Shown here: in pieces, positions 60,458-64,000 of the stretch
Layout of the letters: each line of letters begins with the position of its first letter
Numbering within the stretch: the first letter of the stretch is position 1
NCBI RefSeq assembly: GCF_000332475.2
Contig: NZ_AOGX02000047.1
Span: forward strand, 124,001 to 188,000
Source of the DNA: Leptospira yanagawae serovar Saopaulo str. Sao Paulo = ATCC 700523
GTDB taxonomy: Bacteria; Spirochaetota; Leptospiria; Leptospirales; Leptospiraceae
Length of the DNA: 64,000 nucleotides
Reading direction: 5' to 3'
Translations under genes and position numbers: made by a program
Notes under the pieces: generated by a model
Databases searched by the model: none
Told to the model about the DNA's origin: nothing
What the model saw: the letters and a program-made list of their open reading frames with translations, nothing else

Positions 60458-63400
60458 ATGAGTATTGCTTCCTTTTCGATCAAACGCCCCATTTTTATAT
60501 CCTCACTTGTGATCATCATGGTGATCACAGGTTATATTTCCTTAAAACGAATTGGTGTGGATTTATTCCCTGACATCAACATCCCTTTTGTTGTGGTGTC
60601 TACAGTGTACCCTGGTGCAGGGCCCGAAGAAATTGAAACATCTATTTCCAAACCATTGGAAGAGGAACTCAGTTCCATTTCAGGACTCAAACGGATCACT
60701 TCGAGAAACCAAGAAGGAATATCACTTGTTTTTGCTGAGTTCAGTTTGACAACCGATATCAAATATGCCGAACAACAAGTACGGGATAAAACGGCAAGGG
60801 TCAAACCACTTTTCCCTGAAGCATCTAAGGAACCACTTGTCCAAAGGTTTGATCCCTCGGACCAACCCATCATGCGGATTTCTTTATTTGCTGACCTACC
60901 AGAAGGGGAACTTTATGATTTGGCAAAGGAAAAAATCAAAACCAAATTAGAGCAGGTAAATAACGTAGGTGCTGTAAAAATCATTGGTGGGTCTCGCCGT
61001 GAGATACACATTGAATTGGATCGAAACAAAATCAATGCCTACCAAGTGCCCGCAATTGCCATTGGGAACCAAATTAAAAACTCCGGTGTGAATATCCCAG
61101 CTGGGAAAGTGGAAGGTGGGGAAAAAGAAACTTCTTTTCGAACGGTTGCGAAATACGAATCCCTATCTCAAATTGAAAATACAGTTGTTTCATTTGGTGG
61201 TGAATTTGGACGAGGTGTGCTTGTCAAAGACTTGGGCTCCGTGAAAGACACCTTACAAGACCGCCAAACGCTTGGTTTGTTGTATGCTCCTATCAAAACA
61301 GAAGAACACGAAGAACCTTCTATCATTGGGAAATTATTATTCAAATACGAAGCTCCTAAAAAAGAAAGAGTCCAAAAAAAGGCACTTTTTTTGGATGTTT
61401 ACAAACAATCGGGAGCAAACACAGTTGAAGTCGCTGATGGAATCTTAAACAAAATTGATACCATCAATGGCCAAATCAAAGACCTCAAAGGAGCGCCTAA
61501 GGTCATTTTGATACGAGATGGGTCAAAATGGATCCGTGCAAATATTGAAGACGTTACCATTGCTATCATTTTGGGGATCTTCCTTGCAGTCCTTGTGGTT
61601 TATTTATTCCTTGGGAATGTTCGTTCCACTTTGATTACGGGAATGGCTCTCCCCAACTCCATGTTAGGTGCTTTCATCATCATGTATGCCATGGGATTTA
61701 CCATGAACGTGATGACGTTACTCGCATTATCCCTTGCGGTGGGACTTTTAGTTGACGATGCCATTGTGGTGAGGGAAAACATTTTCCGAAAACTGGAAGA
61801 AGGAGAATCGGTCATCGTCGCGGCAAGGAAGGGAACGGAAGAAGTGACTCTTGCTGTGATTGGAACGTCCTTAACTGTGATTGCTGTTTTCCTACCGATT
61901 GGATTTTTATCAGGGATCGTCGGTCAGTTTTTCAAACAATTTGGTCTCACAGTGGTATTTGCAATGATCATCTCTCTTTTTGATGGTTTGACCGTTGCAC
62001 CAATGTTATCTGCTTATTTTGCTGGGAAAAACGATATCCACAAAGAAAAAAATATTGTGCTTCGGTATTTTGATAAGTTCCAAAACTTTTTGGACAGAAT
62101 GTACGGTGTCATCATGAAGTTTGCATTAAAAAAACCATGGGCCGTAATTCTTTTAACATTTTTAACTCTTGTCACTAGTATTTTTTCCCTTGCCTTTGTG
62201 AAAAAAACCTTCCTCCCACCGAACGACCAAGGGGAGTTTATGGTGAATGTGGAGATGGCACCTGGAACTTCCTTAAGTGGGACTTCGGAAATGGTAGAAA
62301 AAATCCAAAACGAAATCATCAAAAATGTTCCTGAATTGGAACTTCTAGCAACAGTTGTTGGAAATTCTGATGGTGAGTCAAACATTGCAACGATTGGTGT
62401 GGCACTGCTTCCATCCGAATATCGAAAACGTACCACAGGTGATGTAAAAGACCAAATTCGTGAAGTTCTGAAAGCTTATCCACAAGCTCGCCCTAAGGTG
62501 AACGATTATTCTGCGATCGGTGGTGGTGTGCAATATCCATTTAACCTGAACTTAAAAGGGGAAAACTTAAAAGATCTAGAATCCTATTCTTTTCAGGTGA
62601 TGGAAGAATTAAGAAAAGTTCCAGACCTTACGGATGTTGACACAACATATAGAACGGGGAAACCAGAATTCCAAGTGGTTCCTGATCGAGCGAAAATGCA
62701 AACGGTGGGAGTCGTCGCAGGAGTGATGGGAGCTGAGCTTCGTTACCACATCGAAGGTGGGGAAGTAGCAAAGTATTTAGAGAGTGGAATTGAGTATGAT
62801 GTGAGACTAAGGCTTCGAGAAGACCAAAGGAATCTCAGAAAGTCTTTTTATGAAACAAGAGTTCCCAATATCCAAAACCGACTCATTCCTTTGAGCGCCA
62901 TCGCAGATGGCAAAGAAAGTTCATCACCTGCAAGGATCATCCGAGAAGACCGTTCTCGTGTGGTGCCAATCAATGCAAACCTAGCTCCTGGTGGTGCGAT
63001 TGCATCTGCCTCAGAATCTGCGGTAAAAATTTTAAAAGAGAAATTACCACCTCCTCCTGGGATCACATATTCCTTTGTGGGGCAATCAGAGGATTTCAAA
63101 GAGTTATTACAAAACATAGTGCTTGCCTTTGGAATGGCACTTATCTTCATCTATCTTGTGTTAGCGTCTCTTTATGAGTCGTTCATCACACCCATTACGA
63201 TTCTGTTTGCCATCCCACCGGCCATTTCGGGTGCCTTTTTTGCCCTCGCTTTGACAGGTGAGATGTTAAATCTATTCAGTATGATTGGGCTTATCCTACT
63301 TATGGGTCTTGTTGCCAAAAACTCAATTTTACTTGTGGACCATGCCATGTTAGCGATGAAAGAACATGGGATGTCAAGGGATGAGGCAATTTTTGATGCC

Positions 63401-63661
63401 GGAGCCAAACGACTTAGACCCATCTTAATGACTTCTCTTGCCATGATTGCAGGTACATTGCCAATTGCCCTAGGAATCGGTGAAGCTTCCAAATCGAGAA
63501 CGGCCATGGGGATTGCCATCATTGGAGGACTTGTTTTATCCACTTTGATTACCCTTATCGTGGTACCTGCTGTTTTTGGTTACATTGACAGGCTCCGAGA
63601 AAAAATTGAAGGTGCTTTCCGTCCTGACTATGAAATTAGGCCCGAAGATTTAGAAGATTGA
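60458..63661 (+). CDS. RND-family efflux pump (AcrB/HAE1-type)
   Basis: 1067 residues, full length. MSIASFSIKRPIFISSLVIIMVITGYISLKRIGVDLFPDINIPFVVVSTVYPGAGPEEIE is the typical start. The proton relay is SLAVGLLVDDAIVVREN, with the two Asp residues in helix 4. The porter domain has a 30-residue extra piece around residues 286-312 (IKTEEHEEPSIIGKLLFKYEAPKKERVQKK). C-terminal helices match. No membrane-fusion or outer-membrane partner lies adjacent in the window. It probably exports drugs, metals or lipids. Confidence 0.95.
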   Translation: MSIASFSIKRPIFISSLVIIMVITGYISLKRIGVDLFPDINIPFVVVSTVYPGAGPEEIETSISKPLEEELSSISGLKRITSRNQEGISLVFAEFSLTTDIKYAEQQVRDKTARVKPLFPEASKEPLVQRFDPSDQPIMRISLFADLPEGELYDLAKEKIKTKLEQVNNVGAVKIIGGSRREIHIELDRNKINAYQVPAIAIGNQIKNSGVNIPAGKVEGGEKETSFRTVAKYESLSQIENTVVSFGGEFGRGVLVKDLGSVKDTLQDRQTLGLLYAPIKTEEHEEPSIIGKLLFKYEAPKKERVQKKALFLDVYKQSGANTVEVADGILNKIDTINGQIKDLKGAPKVILIRDGSKWIRANIEDVTIAIILGIFLAVLVVYLFLGNVRSTLITGMALPNSMLGAFIIMYAMGFTMNVMTLLALSLAVGLLVDDAIVVRENIFRKLEEGESVIVAARKGTEEVTLAVIGTSLTVIAVFLPIGFLSGIVGQFFKQFGLTVVFAMIISLFDGLTVAPMLSAYFAGKNDIHKEKNIVLRYFDKFQNFLDRMYGVIMKFALKKPWAVILLTFLTLVTSIFSLAFVKKTFLPPNDQGEFMVNVEMAPGTSLSGTSEMVEKIQNEIIKNVPELELLATVVGNSDGESNIATIGVALLPSEYRKRTTGDVKDQIREVLKAYPQARPKVNDYSAIGGGVQYPFNLNLKGENLKDLESYSFQVMEELRKVPDLTDVDTTYRTGKPEFQVVPDRAKMQTVGVVAGVMGAELRYHIEGGEVAKYLESGIEYDVRLRLREDQRNLRKSFYETRVPNIQNRLIPLSAIADGKESSSPARIIREDRSRVVPINANLAPGGAIASASESAVKILKEKLPPPPGITYSFVGQSEDFKELLQNIVLAFGMALIFIYLVLASLYESFITPITILFAIPPAISGAFFALALTGEMLNLFSMIGLILLMGLVAKNSILLVDHAMLAMKEHGMSRDEAIFDAGAKRLRPILMTSLAMIAGTLPIALGIGEASKSRTAMGIAIIGGLVLSTLITLIVVPAVFGYIDRLREKIEGAFRPDYEIRPEDLED

Positions 63662-63741
63662 TGAAAACGGAAATTGGATCACCGGATCCATTTTCCAATT
63701 TAAACTTGCCCAAACTTTGAATTTGGTGTTCTCTTGCTATC

Positions 63742-64000
63742 ATGTCTAGCGAACGCCGAATTTACAAACGTATCTCTGAAAAAGTCCACCTCACCTACCG
63801 TGTGATCCAATCGGGAGCAGGCTCTGCTCAGTTCCTTCCCAGTGATAAGGGAGAGGGGGACTCGCAAGACATTTCCGAAGGGGGTCTGCTTTTCCGAACA
63901 AAAGAGCCGATGCCTCTGGGGACAAGGCTTGAGTTGGAACTTAGGTTCCCTGATGTAAAATATGTTTTGTATCCAAAAGCCAAAGTGGTTCGTTTAGAAG
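63742..64000 (+). CDS. PilZ-domain protein, N-terminal part (runs off the window)
   Basis: From the ATG at 63742 the frame stays open to the window end (86 codons). It reads MSSERRIYKRISEKVHLTYRV, where RRIYKR supplies the RxxxR c-di-GMP motif, and QDISEGGLLF supplies D/NxSxxG. Together these mark a PilZ domain able to bind c-di-GMP. The remainder is outside the window. It is 80 bases downstream of the RND gene on the same strand. Confidence 0.8.
   Translation, partial: MSSERRIYKRISEKVHLTYRVIQSGAGSAQFLPSDKGEGDSQDISEGGLLFRTKEPMPLGTRLELELRFPDVKYVLYPKAKVVRLE

Noticed and set aside
1..64000. CRISPR arrays, tRNA, rRNA, insertion sequences
   Set aside because: I looked for regular repeats, tRNA-like CCA ends with cloverleaf arms, and transposase frames, and saw none. 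A covariance-model scan was not possible here, so a tRNA or small RNA could still have been missed.

Overview
The window looks like a piece of chromosome from a spirochaete of the genus Leptospira, more likely a free-living (saprophytic) species than a host-restricted one. This rests on gene content and style: AT-rich DNA, many lipoproteins with a loose leptospiral lipobox (for example L-T-N-C and F-G-N-C), a eukaryote-type UTP-glucose-1-phosphate uridylyltransferase, many HDOD, receiver, PilZ and STAS signalling proteins, a CheD, and a strictly respiratory metabolism. No rRNA, tRNA, transposase, integrase or CRISPR array was seen. I did no database search, so species and replicon are not settled. 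The parAB pair fits either a main chromosome or a secondary replicon.

Layout: 1-2.8 kb holds ndh (partial), a low-molecular-weight tyrosine phosphatase, a YgjP-like metalloprotease and an outer-membrane-like protein. 2.8-5.9 kb is a parA-parB segregation locus with two matching palindromes that may be its parS sites, followed by a lysine-rich protein and an FMN reductase. 5.8-11.5 kb contains an acyltransferase, signalling genes (a cyclic-nucleotide-binding protein and a degenerate HATPase-HDOD fusion), and an NAD kinase-STAS fusion. 11.7-17.8 kb holds an HU protein and then a glycerolipid cluster (AGPS-like FAD oxidase, TetR, diacylglycerol kinase-like protein, FAD glycerol-3-phosphate dehydrogenase, thioesterase). 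17.8-21 kb is the MeaB GTPase and a B12-dependent mutase that reads as ethylmalonyl-CoA mutase rather than methylmalonyl-CoA mutase.

21-28.3 kb has a membrane protein, a lytic transglycosylase, a receiver protein, aspartase and several exported proteins. It ends in a compact set that resembles the metal-sensing CnrX-CnrH-CnrY arrangement (periplasmic Spy/CnrX-like protein, ECF sigma factor, one-helix membrane protein). 28.3-36.3 kb is a tight nine-gene minus-strand operon for cbb3-type cytochrome oxidase and its copper assembly factors, ccoNOQP-ccoGHIS plus a SafE/TauE-like protein. Its CcoP appears to carry one haem only. 36.5-43.7 kb has a coiled-coil membrane protein, a small Cys-motif membrane protein and gltD/gltB.

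43.9-54.7 kb is mixed: a TPM-domain protein, shikimate kinase, an HDOD protein, a cheD broken by a frameshift in an A8 run, a TraB protein, a 13-cysteine Csp1-like copper store, a hydrolase that has lost its serine, ugp, and a TetR/thioesterase pair with two operator-like palindromes. 54.7-64 kb holds an exbB-tonB pair with no exbD between them, transcribed into a large secreted papain-like pseudoprotease with fibronectin-type modules. It then has a polytopic membrane protein, a complete RND pump and the start of a PilZ protein. Copper handling recurs (CcoI, SafE-like, Csp-like). The most interesting leads are the everted parS-like sites, the Cnr-like sigma module, the NADK-STAS fusion, the ether-lipid-like cluster, the cheD frameshift and the exbB-tonB-pseudoprotease operon.
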